A DNA stretch of 64,000 bases from Scolanthus callimorphus. Taxonomy: Eukaryota > Cnidaria > Anthozoa > Actiniaria > Edwardsiidae. This document shows, one piece after another, positions 1 to 15,000 of the stretch. The notes beneath the pieces are model-generated. The model searched no databases. It worked only from the letters and a program-made list of their open reading frames with translations, and was not told the DNA's origin. The first letter of the stretch is position 1; every line of letters starts with the position of its first letter. The DNA is taken from contig CM066923.1 of assembly GCA_033964015.1 (NCBI GenBank), positions 2,046,001-2,110,000 of the forward strand. The letters are read 5' to 3'. A program made the position numbers and the translations under genes.

Positions 1-52
1 CCAGGAGGGCATGGCTTAAAGTCGTGTCCAGTCCCCTCAGGGCAGTAGAAAC
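1..52 (-). CDS. Giant gene exon 34 (cut by window edge)
   Basis: Phase 1 acceptor CTCTCTAG, then G-FYCPEGTGHDFKPCPPG to base 1 with the frame still open. The gene continues left of the window. Confidence 0.8.
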
Positions 53-3000
53 CTAGAGAGAAATAATCAAATGGTCATTTTACGTTCTCTAGCAAGGAAA
101 ACCGTCATACTCGAGGATTCAGCGCTCGAAAAATCCCCCACAAAGAGTCGATTAGCCTAAAAAATAGCTGATCGAGGAAACCGCAGCTAAAACGTAGCTG
201 TAAGTAGGACACACGTATTATTGCTCTTAAAAACTTGAGTTTCGCTAGATCAGGACCGTCTAATCTGAATAAAGCCTACCTGCAGGACAGGGCCATGGTA
301 TTTCACGATTGACGCAGAAGTGGCCCGGAGGGCACACATAGCACTGGTGAGCAGTGGTATGATTCATGTAGGTCCCGGGTGCGCACGGCACAGGAGATGG
401 AGTGCCTGATGGACAGTAGTGTCCTATTGGGCATTTACCTCCTGTAAGAAACAAAACGGTACAGACTTATCATATAAGATTGAACAGAGAATCTCTACGG
501 ATATATAACAACTCTGTCCGAGAGCATCTGGAAGAGAAGGTTGCGGTTTGCAGGTTTGCGCAGCAAAGAACGTGCTAGCGACCTTCTGCTAAAGCAGTAT
601 AAACACAGCACCACCCTCAGTTGGTCGTCCCGCGCGCACCTGACAAGTCAATTACGGGACGGCACGCAAGAACTGCCAGCCAGAAAACTGCCTGCGTTGT
701 GATGAGGATCAGAGCTGTGCTGCGCTCCACTGTGCTGTGTTTTGTTGTACTCTGCTAATCATCTGTGATGTGCTATGATGTGCTGTGCTCTATTATAATG
801 TTCGTGTTAGGGGATTGTAATTAATTTTATCAATTAACATTACCTGTACTGTCATCGTGAGGGGCGGCTACCGACGCCTTCCCGGAGCAGTAATACCCAG
901 GAGTACAGTTCCCGGATGTTTGGTTCAACCCGGCCATCCCGCAGTACTGTCCCGGGTCACATGACTTACAGTCGGCTTGTGACGTCAGCTGGACGGTCGG
1001 GCCGTACGTGCCAGCGTTGCAAGGGATCTGGGCACTAGTACCCTTGGGACAATAGTTTCTGCCGATCAAGAATACAAAATAGTTATATAAATGGCTAGTT
1101 ATAACAGTTTGTATGAGTCCCCGAGATGAGCCGCTTGAGCACTTGGGACAAATATAATATTATATTGTTATATACTCCATCTCCTCCAAAGGGACACTTA
1201 GTGAATACGGTGTCTTATTGTCTGAGATTGTAATTCTTAGTCACTTTGAGCGTGACAGGACCGAAGTTTTGCGACAAAGTGTTGGTGTCAAAACAGATTT
1301 TTATTGGACAGAATCAAATAATCAGAATCAACTTTATTGGACAGAATCAAATAATCAGAATCAAATTTAAATATCACATAAAAAATATATATATTTACAA
1401 GGGAAATGTAATGTCCAATAGGGACGCGCAAACGGGCTCAAGGCCCATGCGAGGCGCGACCCCCTGTTAATAAGAAAATATATTAAGGACGATGTACATA
1501 TTTTAAAGTTTAAAAACTAGTTGCGGTGGCAGCCACAGTCGCGTACCAGGGACCAGGTACAAGACAGTTCAGGGTCATAGGTGTCAGACACCAGGGTGGA
1601 ATATAAACTGATCAGGAAACTTTGAGAGACATGTGGTTCAAAGAGTATTAGGAGGGGCAATTTTGCATATATAGTTCCAGAGTTTTACAATACGGTTGAA
1701 AAAGGAGGCCTGAAAGGTTGAGGTTCTGCAGGATGCCGGTTTGAGAGTAAGGGACGGATTCAGATTACATGAGCGACCATGCATTACAAAGAGACAAAGT
1801 CATTGACATCTAAATTAGTAGGTCCAGACAGGCACTTGCAAAAAAAGACCAAGTCTCTAATTTCCCTGTCATAAGTAAGAGGCAGAATGTTCAGTTTCCT
1901 TAGCCTGTCCCTGTAACTAATATCCCCGATCTTAGACCTCAGGATCCAGCGTGTTGCACGTCTTTGTTCTCTTTCAATGAGGGCTTTGAGCTTAACACTC
2001 CCGGGGGACCAGATATCCAAGATTTGGGTGTCAAAACTTTGACTTTTTCATCCAACAGTAACTATATCCAATTTGCTGAATAACGCACGGGTAATTACAG
2101 AATCAAAGTGCGCCATTTTCCATAAAAATAACGTAACGTTGTTCTGATTACCAAACTTTATCGCGAAACTTCAGCTCTGTCATGCTCAACTGGGAAGCTT
2201 AGTATCCAGTGCCCAAGTTTACCCCCCTCCCCCTTCAAATTTTGCGCAAATATTTTTCTGTAGCAAACGCTGCCTTGACCATTTCCCACGTACCCTTGTG
2301 AGCATACAATTCCTGTTGTTCCATCGTTAGGCGTCTTGCTGCTTGCACGCCCCTTGCACCAGAACCCAGCCTCGCAATCGCCTGTCCATTCCTCCTTACC
2401 CGTACCCTGACAGTATTTTCCAGGCGGGCAGTCGTTACATTCACCTTGGTTCTTACGGTGTGTTTGATTGGTATAGGTGCCTGAAAAACGGTGAAACGAA
2501 CGTAAATTTGCACGATAAGGGAGATACCATTACATGCCCACGTGGAGGGTTGCAGAAATCCCCCAAAATAACGCCAAAGCTTTTGAGCTTGGAAAATAAA
2601 AATGCCTGTAAGCCGATTTGGCAAATGAAAATAACAGCTTCGGGGCACAAAAATATCCCGGCACTTCTCTGAGCCAGGAATATCCTGCACAAGAAAACCT
2701 GCACAAACTCCCCCGAAAATATCTAATGGTGAGACACTGCACAACCACCATTTCCATCTCAGAATTGCATGTCAGACTTCATTCCTTGACAAACTCTCGC
2801 AGCTCCTTATTATACATGCTCATACGGGCCATGCAGCATTGACCAAACTATGTAACAACATAACCAGCACCTACCCGCAGTGCAAGGGTGTTCAGTAGCC
2901 GTCTTGGTGCCGTTGGTACAGTAATGCCCTGGTACACAAGGCGACGGTAGTTGCACCCCATGTACACAATGAGTTACATTCATGATGGTCGCATCACAGT

Positions 3001-6000
3001 AGTAACCCTCTGGGCAGTTCTTACAATCTCCTCTCTCGTACTCATCTTGGTAACTTCCGGACGCACATGGCCTCTGTACCGGGCTACCCTGGTGGCAATA
3101 ATGCCCAGGTGTGCACATATAAGCCGTGGGGCGCTTGTAGGCTTGCCCGGCAGGGCAGTAAAACCCTTCATCGCAAGGACCGGTGGGCTGGTCCAAACCC
3201 TCGACTTCACAGTATTGTCCGGCTAAGCATGGCTGGCATGCGGATATGTTTTTGTTCCCGTAGGAGGCCGAGTAAGTCCCCATGGGGCATTTTTCTGGGT
3301 TGTATGTTCCTGCCTTGCAGTAGTGTCCCTTCCAGCACACTCCTCCTGTGGTGTTATCGGTAGGGTTTGGTACATTAGCCCCCAGCGTGCAGTAGTATCC
3401 CGCGTCGCATTCGCCTTTCACTTTATCAAGTCCGCTAATATCACAATAATGACCTGAAATGAATAAAGAAGAAATTTCCTGATATCTGCTTCAGGGTGCA
3501 GTCGACGCTACCCTGGAAAAACTTCTAAAACGGTGACGTTTTCATCCGGTTAGGTCCCGTACGTACTACAGCCCCCCCCCCCCCCCCCCCCCCCCCCACA
3601 CACACACACCCAATGGCGGGGGGAGAGACCTGTTTGCACCCCTACCAAAAGCAACTCAAAGAATAAGTCTAATTTTTTAAAGATTGATTTCTACAGACAC
3701 AATATCACTTTATAGGCTAACAAACGTTTTTGTAGGCAATGCGAAGTATAATTTATTCTACGTGTTGGTAGCAAACGTAGTAGCAGATCATCCTCTCAAT
3801 AATGTACCCTGGATTGGTTAGGGCAAGTGAGCAGACAGGCGCTTCAACCTACCACGCGTGCAGGGTGTCGGCTGGTAGGACCCTTTAGGACAGAATTGTC
3901 CAGGTTGACAGATTCCCCCAGTGGTTTCATTAGTGCAATAGCACTGGGTCGCATTGCTATGGTAGGTCATACCCCCATATCTGTCGGCTTCCAGGACCAC
4001 GTCCCCCGTATACAATAGTACCCAGGAGCGCAATCCCCTGAGGGCTCCGGTAACCCCTCTCTGTCACAGTACCGTCCAGGCAGACATGGCTGGCAGGCGC
4101 TGAGGAATACAAAGGTCTAAGGTAAGCTAGTCTTGATACACCGATCTGTCTCCGATAGGAGTGACAATGTTATGATGTGTTTGTTATTTGGTAGTAAAAA
4201 CGAAGGTCATCTGAAGGAGATGGCATTTCCAGCGAAAAAAGAAAAAGAAAAGTGCGTGTTACGAAAAGGAAAAGTTAACAACTCTGATTTCAAGCGAAAA
4301 ATTAGCAATTCAAAGGGGGTAATTACCAGAACAAGGACTATGGCTTACTCCGAAATAACCCTGTGAAATCTACAGGATAGATAGCATTGTCATTTGCTTT
4401 CAGTAGTAAATAACATTACTTTGCGATCTGTTTCACTATATTCAATTCAAATCGAAATATTGACATTTATTATATAAACTTTAGTGTTTTATCAGGATTT
4501 CGGCCACTGAGAAATATCGTAATTCGCACGTGTGAAAAATTACGATAATGTCCATAGCGAAATTTGTTCACAAAAACAATTTTCACAAAAACGTTTATTA
4601 TAATAAACAGAACAATACATGGGCGCGCGGAGATATGAAATTGATCTTCTCGTGTTCAAATTTGAACACTCGAAGATAAATTCCATATCCCCACGCGCCC
4701 ATGTATTATTCTCTATATCTATTGCTGTTTACAAATCAAATCGTCCGACTCACCTGAAGTCTTGTTGTCCAGTGTTGTTGTTGAATGTCCCAATAGGGCA
4801 CGGGTGCTCATTCGCAAACTTGGTCCCATTTGGACAATAGTGTCCAGTTGGACAAGGCTCACTACATGACGACGAGTTCGCAGAACAGAAGAACCCTGAG
4901 CAGCACTCTTTACACGAGGACTGTCCCGTACGGTCATTATAGGTCCCTACAGGACAACCCAATGGGTATGAAGTCCCTTTAGGGCAATAGTGTCCCACCG
5001 GGCAGGGCCCTCCTGACTCCGTTACGTTGGGGGATTTTTGGACTTAGAGCCTCTCAAACAATAAAAGCCGGGATCACATTCAGCTGTGGGATCAATAAGT
5101 CCAGGCGATTCGCAATAGTGTCCAAATTTGCATTTATCACATTGGTCAGGGCTCTCCAAATGGGTAACTTTTGAATAGGTGCCGATTGGACAATTTTCAG
5201 GTTCATCAGTGTGGTCTGGGCAATAACGTCCCTGGGGACATGGTCCCGCGTCTCCTAGGGCCCCATATCCTGGGGTAGCTGTATCAGCGCCCTTGCGACA
5301 GAAGTAGCCTTTCCTACAAGGTCCTGTTTCGGTTGTTGCGTTCTCATAAGCACAGTACATGCCACCACCACAAGGTCGACATGCTGCGGAAATAACACAA
5401 AGAATAGAGGGTGAGCGCTAAACCAGACGCTTTCAGCCTAGTCATTGGTGTTCTGATCGGGCTTCCTGTGCACGGAGACGAACCGTGAGGAATAGCGAGA
5501 GCTGGGCCGAGTCACACGCAGACCGGTGACGTCACATCTCGAACCTTACCACAGGAAGCCCGCCCAGAAAGCTAGGGACTAGGCTGAGGCGCTTCCTGAT
5601 CAGGGTATTAAATGCTTTCCAACGTAACAGCGTGCAGTTGGAAAGCGTTTTCATTACGGTTCTATGCTTTACTATCACTTATGTGTTAATCTTTTGTTTA
5701 GAAATAGTCTCCTTACGGCGACAATACGTCGTTACGTAAGGATTTCACGATCAGCTTTGACAATAGAGCAATTCATTTGCTATAAATATAGTGTTTTGAA
5801 GTTTTTTTCAATATCTCGCCTTTTGGACCCGAGTTGGTGACCAAACTTGAAGTTTAGTTTTCATACTAGTTTAAAGCTTTAATCCTCGAAGCTTCATGCA
5901 CTGCATTTGATCGAGGAGTACGTTCCCTGGTTTTTGTCCCACGGGTTTTATCCAGGGTTTTCGTATCGGGCAGTGTATCATAAAATTGTATTTTTCTAGG

Positions 6001-9000
6001 CTAATGCAGAGTAACGTTTCATCTTGTAACTGCACTTTAATCACTTATAATTCGTTGTAAGCTTTGCATCGGTACCTTTTCACGGTACAAGGTGGCTTTA
6101 GTTTATACTACGCTCCGGTTAACGGAAAATATTGTATTGTTGCTGCGAGCGAAGCGAGCAGCATACTATTTCGAACGGTGGGATCTCTGTGGCGCACGAT
6201 ATTACTGAAGGCAAAGTCGATTTCGTGGGCTAGCGATGGATGATTTTGGCGCCTGCAGTGACGTCCTTACGTAATCAGCGGCTATCGGCAAATGATGAAT
6301 GCGCATGCCGACGCCTGCAGTATCGTCCTTACTAATCAGCGGTTATCGGAAAGTCCCTTAGTTCTTTTGCGAATTTGGAAAGTCTCCTCGTTGTTTTAGA
6401 AAGTTCCTTTGCTTCGTGAAGGTAAGTTTGAAAGTTTATCATTCAGATGCTACTTTATTTGTTCGTGGAAGTATTCATCAAGGCGATAGTCGTTAAGCGA
6501 TATTTCTAGAGGAAGGCAATGTGCTTTTAGAAGTCTTTCAACAGAGACCATCGATCGTGTTTTATTCGAAGGGGATGAAATGCACTTGAAGAACGCGTTA
6601 AACATGGAAGAGACGATCTCCCTGAACAGTTTACCGGATTGAGTCCTATCTCCTTTACAATTATCGCAGCACTTTACTTTCAATAGAAACCGCTAGTTTA
6701 TACTATTATTGTATTTCTAGTTCGCAGGACCTGAGTGTCTGTAAGTTAGTAAATTATATAATTGATTTGTAAATAACTGAGCACTCGCACTCTTCATGTG
6801 AATAAAATACGCTGGTTCACGTCCATAAGGCCCCAGCACGAGTCACACTCAATATGCTTTGTGTTGTTCCTTGCGCTTTAGCGCGCGGCGAAGGGTAGGA
6901 ATGACAGAGCGGATTTCGTACGTGAATAGTCCGCGCCGCGACCGTGACCATGCCGCGACTACGCGATTTCATTCCGTATCTACAGCAGGCCAGGTTTCGT
7001 GCCGCGACCGCGACACTTTTCACTGTCATACGAAATCTGCTCTATCGTTACATACGATTTCCCGATACTTTCTCAAGATATTCGTACGAAATACGTTCAC
7101 AAAACTAATACGAAACCAGCGTTTTGGTCTAGATATTTATTGGCTTCGTTATCATATCTGACGAAATTCACATAATATTGCTCGACTTATTGTAACGCGG
7201 GTCCAGATCGTGGTACTAGCAGAGTCCAAACGGCCCTTTCACTGCATTATAATCGGCGTTTGATGTTGAAAGGTCGAGTCGAAACTCTACATCCATAGTG
7301 TTCTATCAAATAACTGTTGTTGAACAAAAAGAAAAGAAAACACACCCATGACACAAAGGAGCAGATATGCAAACGCGTAAACAGACAATCAATTCAATAA
7401 CAAAAAAATTAAACCAAGCAAACGAGTAAAGGAAAACGAGGAACTCTCTCGTCCACTTACACGTCACATTCGCCAGTCCTGGTGTATCACCATAAGTGCC
7501 TTTCGGGCATGGCTTCCAGTTAAACCCAGTGTTTTCCTCACAATAAAAGCCAGGCGGACATGGGCTGGGATCTTGACTCTTGTCATTAACACAGTAATAC
7601 CCGGCTGGGCAGGGATTGCAGATGTGGGCGTGGGTGTGCTTCATGAAGGTGCCGTCCTACAAGAGACACATAATTAACAATTATTGATGGGGTTGAGCAT
7701 GATAGAGCCTTGACAATTCTCACTATCATGCGAAAACCGAATTCAATAATTGTTTTATTAGCTAGAGCAGATTCGTATGACTGTGAAAATCGCCGCGACA
7801 AAATTGTGCCGCGATGCGACCGTGCCGCGACTACGCGATTCCATTCCGTATCTACAGCAGGCAAACAACAGGCCAGGTTCCGTGCTGTTCCGTGCCGCCA
7901 CCACGACAGTGCAGCGCCGTGTCGCGGCACTTTTCAGTCAAACGAAATCTGCTCTATTCTCAATGGACTACTGGCTGCTGACTACAAGGCAGCAACACTG
8001 CTACAGTGGATTTCAAATGACTGTCGAAAAGCAAAGTAAATACACTTAGCCAATCAGAAACGAAACCCATTCAACAACCAACCAATCAGGCGACGAAGTA
8101 AATACACTTAGCCAATCAGAAACGAAACCCATTCAACAACCAACCAATCAGGTGACGAAGTAAATACAATTAGCCAATCAGAACGAAACCCATTCAACAA
8201 CCAACCAATCAGGTGACGAAGTAAATACAATTAGCCAATCAGAAACGAAACCCATTCAACAACCAACCAATCAGGTGACGAAGTAAATACAGTTAGCCAA
8301 TCAGAAACGAAACCCATTCAACAACCAACCAATCAGGTGACGAAGTAAATACAGTTAGGAAATCAGAAACTGAACCCATTCAACAACCAACCAATCAGGT
8401 GACGAAGTAAATACACTTAGCCAATCAGAAACGAAACCCATTCAACAACTAACCAATCAGGTGACGAAGTAAATACAAATAGGCAATCAGAAACGGAACC
8501 CATTCAGCCACAAACCAATCGACTTGCGTTTAGTCCTGATCAAAGAAAACAAGAGCCACGCTGTGTTTTAGTTTTTTTTTTTCGCATTCTGATTGGATGA
8601 CTAATCAAGGATGCAAGACATCAACCATAGAAACGTGTAGAAAACGCCTGATTTCCTTTCGACAGTCATCTGAAATCCGCTCTATAACCTCAGTTTGATG
8701 TGGGATTACTCCCAAATTATTAGAGCGGATTTCAGATGACTGTCTGAGTAATTCGCAATTACTTTGTAATTACTCCTATAGGTTTTAATCAGAATTAGTG
8801 TAGTTACTTTTCAATTGGTTTCACTAGTCATATGAAAACCGCTCTAGTGTGCTTTTCCCACAAGAGACACCATAGCATAAATAATAGGTTTAATCTGTGA
8901 TTCAGTGAGTTAATGAACGTTACTTACGGGACAAGGCCTTGGCTGAGGTGTCTTTCCGGGGCAGAAGTGTCCGGCCGTGCAGTTGCCTCCTGTGTTTCCA

Positions 9001-12000
9001 TCTTGAGGTGCGGGATGGGTTGCTCCTCCAGAGCAGAAGTAGCCCGCCCAACAGGGCCCACTTGGATCCGTCAACCCTGTAGCGTTACAGTACATCCCTG
9101 GTGTACATCTTGTGCAGTTATCGGCGCTCGGCAGGCCCAAAGAGTTAGAAAATGTCCCTTGGGACAATTAAGAGGGGCCTCAGTCCCTGCAGGGCAATAA
9201 CGTCCCTCCGGGCAGCGTCTCCCATGGATATTGTCCGTAGGAGTTGGGGTTTTGGCGCCGGAGATACAGTGATATCCGGCCGTACAGTCGCCGTGGTGTT
9301 TGTCGGATGATCCTGAAAAAAAAAACATGCTTAGCTATTAGAAGTACTAAACCTAGCTAAGGAACTAAAACAAAATCATCGAGTGGTTCGAGTGGTGACC
9401 GAAGGGGGTGACAATGTTATCATAGGTTTGTAGTGTTGATCTTATACGAAAATAACACCATGAGTTTGTTGTTCTATGACTACATATTACTAAAATCAGT
9501 TTTCGAACAAGGATGGATCGCAATTCCATGAGATTTTGACGGATTGATTTTCGACCGGTATTACCGAACTTATACGGTAAATGGAAAGCGCCCCAGCCTA
9601 TTTCGATTCCCAGTGGAGACACTCACGTGACTTTTCAGTTTGGACCATTCCCTTTGATAACAGGAATTCCCAGAAATTCAAACACCCGATCCTTGCAGCT
9701 AAGGCAAGTTTCAAACGTCGATCTTTTGCCGCGTCGAATCCAATTCAGTCGACTTTTTCTCCATTTTATAACCAAAGGAAGAATAAACAAGAAAAACAAA
9801 CTTTACATTGGGCAGCCGCAAACAAAATCGCCCCCCCCCCCTGTTGAGGACACCAGTTACAGCTACCCACCCTGGATTTTTTTTTTCTAACCACCTACCC
9901 TGGAATTCCAGTGATATTTTTCATGACCACCCTGGAAATTGGGCTTACCCACCCTGGATTTCGTATTTAAGGGTACCCACCCTGGAATCCCACGGTCTTC
10001 TTTGACCACCCACACTGGAATTCCAAAGGTCCTCAACTGGGGGTGCGATTTTTTTTGCGACTGCCCGTTTCTTTTTGTTGTATGGTTCATCTAGATTAAC
10101 CTTTTGCACTAGTCAAAGTGCTCTCTAAGCTGCAAATGAAATTTCTAACAATTGGATTCGACGCGGCAAAAGTTCGACGAAAACTGGTCTAAGCGTCCTT
10201 ACTCACCTTCACAATATTTCCCGGGCGGACACTGCAGACACTGTGACGCATCATGAAGCTGAGTCCGGTTGCCATAGGTACCAGGCGGACACCCGTATTG
10301 TTCACTAAACTCTGTGCCATTTGGGCAATAGAATCCCTTGGGACATAAATAGCTTGTGTAATCGCTGAGATCCTTATCTTTGTCACAATAGTACCCTCCT
10401 GGGCATTCTTTACATGAGGCCATCTGCCCCTCGTCTTGATAGGTCCCTGAGGGACACTTTACAGGAGTTCGGCTACCCTTCTCACAATAATGCCCCTTGG
10501 GACACGGGAAAGGTTTCGGGGTGCTTTGTCCCGAGGGACAATAAAATCCCGCGTCGCATTCAGCAGTTGGTTCAGTGTTCCCCATTCCTTGGCAGTAATA
10601 GCCTGCAGTACAGTTGAAGCAATAACTGGCGTCTCTATTTCCTGTGTTGTTAGAGAAGGTGCCCTGTAGACATAGACTGGGTATGCGTGTCCCATTACGG
10701 CAGTATTTACCCGCGGGACAAATATTCCCCGTCACGTCGTCCAAAGGTCGTCCAACTTTAGCTCCGCTTTCACAGAAAAACCCGGCATCGCAGTCTCCGG
10801 TTGTAGCACTAAGTCCTGGAGTCTCACAATATTTGCCCCCGTCACAAGGCGTAGGGGCAAATGACCCCTTCGGGCAATAAAACCCAGGTTGGCACTCACC
10901 CCCAGTGGAGTCTGAAGGGCATAAACATGATCCGGAGGTATAATTATCGTAATCAACCGGCCGGGCTTGCCACGCGGCGCGGATACAGAACCATCCGGGA
11001 TCACAATAGCCTGTGGGATTGGCAAGTCCCGAAGACCCGCAGTACTTGCCTCCCGGACATGGCAAACAGTCCTCGATACTAGCACCATGCGTCTTGTTAT
11101 TAAAGTGACCCTTCGGGCAGGGGAACTCCCTAGCGTAGCGAGTCCCGTTTGGACAATGGTGACCTTCTGGACACGGGTTAGAGGTAAAGGAAGATGACCC
11201 CTCTGGGCAGAAATAACCGGCCATGCAGGGAAAACACTCTGCCTCTCCCTTATTCGGGTTGTACGTGCCGTTGTTGCAGGGTTTGGGATGGGAAGTGCCT
11301 GCAGGACAATAATGGCCTGCTGGGCATGGCCCGCCTGTAGATGTATCTGTTGGTGGTCTGGCTGTGTTTGAGCCTCGCTTGCAATAGAATCCAGGTGCGC
11401 AGAGACCTATAGGAGATGAACATAAGGAGACACGAGCTTGAATGACAATGTCACGAATTTAACACACTTTTAATGACGTAAAAAATCACCCAAATAACTG
11501 ATGGATAGCCAAAATACTAGTCTAGGTTTGTTAAATAGCCCTTTAACTTGCCGTAGGCTTCATGGACCTATTACAGAGCGGATGGAAACGGATTGCAAAA
11601 ATGAATTATGAATTATTAATCAGGTCCTTCTGAGTCATCCCTTTTAGCCATGACCGGGGTAAGCTCTGGTTAAACCCATTTGAGGGCCTTCGTTGATTGG
11701 CTGATTTTGAACGTGAGTGCATGTGCATAAAGTTATTTTGCTCAACGGCTCCGTATCATATCTCGCGCATGCGTCAATGGCTGTTATCTGAGCCTCCGCG
11801 TCAATCTCGTACCCAGAGCCCGTGCATCTTTGAGCCAGCGGCGCTGGCCTAAAAGATGCGCGGGCTCTGGGAACGAGATTGCCTCCGCGTAAGGTGACGA
11901 GCCGGGGAGCTCTGGGTACGAGAATGGAACAAAACACTTACTGTACGAATACGTCAACCGGGCCATCCCGTAAAAAGTTTGTAATTGGAGTGATTTCTGC

Positions 12001-15000
12001 TCATAATTTAGAGAAAAGCTCATCTTTCCATGTTTGAGATCTCAAACAGTCATCATCCTTTGCTCTGTACTCTTTCTTATTGGCTAACTTCTGACAAGAT
12101 GGCCCGGTTGAGGTTTTCTCACAGTAATGAAGCATGCGTATCGAGTATGACAATCCCTTATTTGACTGACTAGGGCACTAAAACATTAGGGAAACAGGAC
12201 ACTAAGGCATGTCCAGCATCGGACACTACGATTCTGTCTTACCAGTAGGCTCTGTTTACAAATAAAGATTAAAAAAGCGCTAAAATTAATAATGCTATTT
12301 CCGACGTTTCGAGGCTACTGCCTCTTCATCAGGGAAAAGCGAGCAACTCTGATGAGGAGGCAGTAGCCTCGAAACGTCGGAAATAGCATTATTAATTTTA
12401 GCGCTTTTTAATCTTTATTTGTAAACTTGTACTCATCAAGCGCTACGCAGAATTTAATTAACTTACCAGTAGGCTCTGTCAAGTTGGATTCCTGGCAGTA
12501 CATTCCATCCGAACAGGGCGTGCAATCAGTATCTGCTCGTAGCCGTGACACGTTCGAGAATGTTCCATTTGGACAAGGTATAGGCTCCACCGTACCAACA
12601 GGACAGTAGCTCCCCGGCGGACAAACACCTCCAATACCAGTAAAATTCGTGCTTGGTCTCGGGGTATTTCCCCCCAGAACGCAAAAAAACCCGGCATGGC
12701 AATCCCCGGAAATGTTACTTGGAAACCCCTTGATACCGTGACCTTGACAGTATTTACCACCCTTACATGGCAAGCAGTCTTCTTTTTTGCTGAGACCAGT
12801 CTGAGATCGTAAAACAAGGCGATAAACAAGGGATAGCTTTATTTACAGCTGTTTTGAGTATTCTTCGAACTCCCGAGATCGATTTCCAACCGTCAAACCG
12901 CTTTATGACTTCCGTCAATCAAACTTTGAACATAGAATTCGGTTATTCGCCATCCTAGTGAAATGCCCCAACACACAGCATCTTTTACTATCTTTTCCTA
13001 AACAAATGGCCTAACTTACGGTCGGCTAAGATTCAAATTAGACCCGAGAGTTTGATTGACGTCATGGGAAGTCGAACGTGAGAGTTCGCAGAATATTCAA
13101 AACAGCTGTAAGGTTAATTATAAATATTGATTGAGCTGCTAGTGACGATACTTTGCATAGTAAGAGTACTATGGAAGAATAGTACGAACTCTTAATATGA
13201 CATCTTCTTGCATCTTAATAAAACGCGTGCTTAATAAAACATGCTACAATATGAAGGAACGTGAAAGAACACGATAGAAAGCGAAAGAACATATAGAACG
13301 CGAAAGAACATGATAGAACGCAACAGAATATGATAGAACGCAACAGAACATGATAGAACGCAACAGAACACGATAGAAAGCGAAAGAACATGATAGAACG
13401 CAACAGAATATGATAGAACGCAACAGAACACGATAGAAAGCGAAAGAACATATAGAACGCGAAAGAACATGATAGAACGCAACAGAACATGATAGAACGC
13501 AACAGAACATGATAGAACGCAACAGTGACACAAAAGAATATGATAGAACGCAACAGAACATGATAGAACGCAACAGAACATGATAGAACGCAACAGAATA
13601 TGATAGAACGCAACAGAACATGATAGAACGCAACAGAACATGATAGAACGCAACAGAACATGATAGAACGCAACAGAACATGGTAGAACGCAACAGAACA
13701 CGATAGAAAGCGAAAGAACATATAGAACGCGAAAGAACATGACATAACGCAACAGAACATGATAGAACGCAACAGAACATGATAGAACGCAACAGAACAT
13801 GATAGAACGCAACAGAATATGATAGAACGCAACAGAATATGATAGAACGCAACAGAATATGATAGAACGCAACAGAACATGATAGAACGCAACAGAACAT
13901 GATAGAACGCAACAGAACATGATAAACGCAACAGAATATGATAGAACGCAACAGAACATGATAGAACGCAACAGAATATGATAGAACGCAACAGAATATG
14001 ATAGAACGCAACAGAATATGATAGAACGCAACAGAACATGATAGAACGCAAAAGAACATGATAGAACGCAACAGAACATGATAGAACGCAACAGAACATG
14101 ATAGAACGCAACAGAACATGATAGAACGCAACAGAACAGAACATGATAGAACGCAACAGAACATGATAGAACGCAACAGAACACGATAGAAAGCGAAAGA
14201 ACATATAGAACGCGAAAGAACATGATAGAACGCAACAGAACATGATAGAACGCAACAGAATATGATAGAACGCAACAGAACATGATAGAATGCAACAGAA
14301 TATGATAGAACGCAACAGAACATGATAGAACGCAACAGAACATGATAGAACGCAACAGAATATGATAGAACACAACAGAACATGATAGAACGCAACAGAA
14401 CATGATAGAACGCAACAGAATATGATAGAACGCAACAGAACATGATAGAACGCAACAGAATATGATAGAACGCAAAAGAATATGATAGAACGCAACAGAA
14501 CATGATAGAACGCAACAGAATATGATCAACTTGTCGCGCAACATTTTGCGCGTTTTTCATCTCGCGCCACAACTTGTCGCGCAACAAAAACATTTGTTGC
14601 AGGTTGTGAAAACTTGTTGCGTGAAGTAGAGCGCGGGTCTACTTTGAGACACAGTCTGGCTTTGTTGCTCGTTTTTCATCAAACACAACTTGTCGCGCAA
14701 CATTTTGCCTACGATTCAAGTTGGTTGGTCAATAGAAATGAAGTGCTAAGGGGCCAAATTCGCCTTGGTCTCGCATGTGTGATCATCAAAACAAAATGTT
14801 GCGCGACAAGTTGTGAATTTAATGAAAGACGAGCAACAAACATTAGACTTGCAACGCAGCAAAGTTGCGCGACAAGTTGAGGGATTTTGTGCCTCGTATT
14901 TCCCCGCTTAAAGCGCGAAAGAACATGATAGAACACGAAAGATCATGATAGAACGCAACAGAACATAATAGAATGCGAAAGAACACGATAGAACGCGGAA

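Noticed and set aside
8032..8530. CRISPR-like array
   Set aside because: The 62-bp units are directly adjacent without unique spacers, and the context is an intron of an animal gene.
12467..12789. Alternative acceptor for exon 24 at CTCAG|CAAAAAAG
   Set aside because: It would leave phase 2, incompatible with the phase 0 end of exon 23; the acceptor 11 nt upstream keeps frame and module spacing.
13215..14593. Three overlapping minus-strand ORFs of 426-449 codons (FCCVLSCSVAFYH-type repeats)
   Set aside because: They are the three readings of a 20-bp minisatellite without stops; no splice-compatible use and implausible protein composition.
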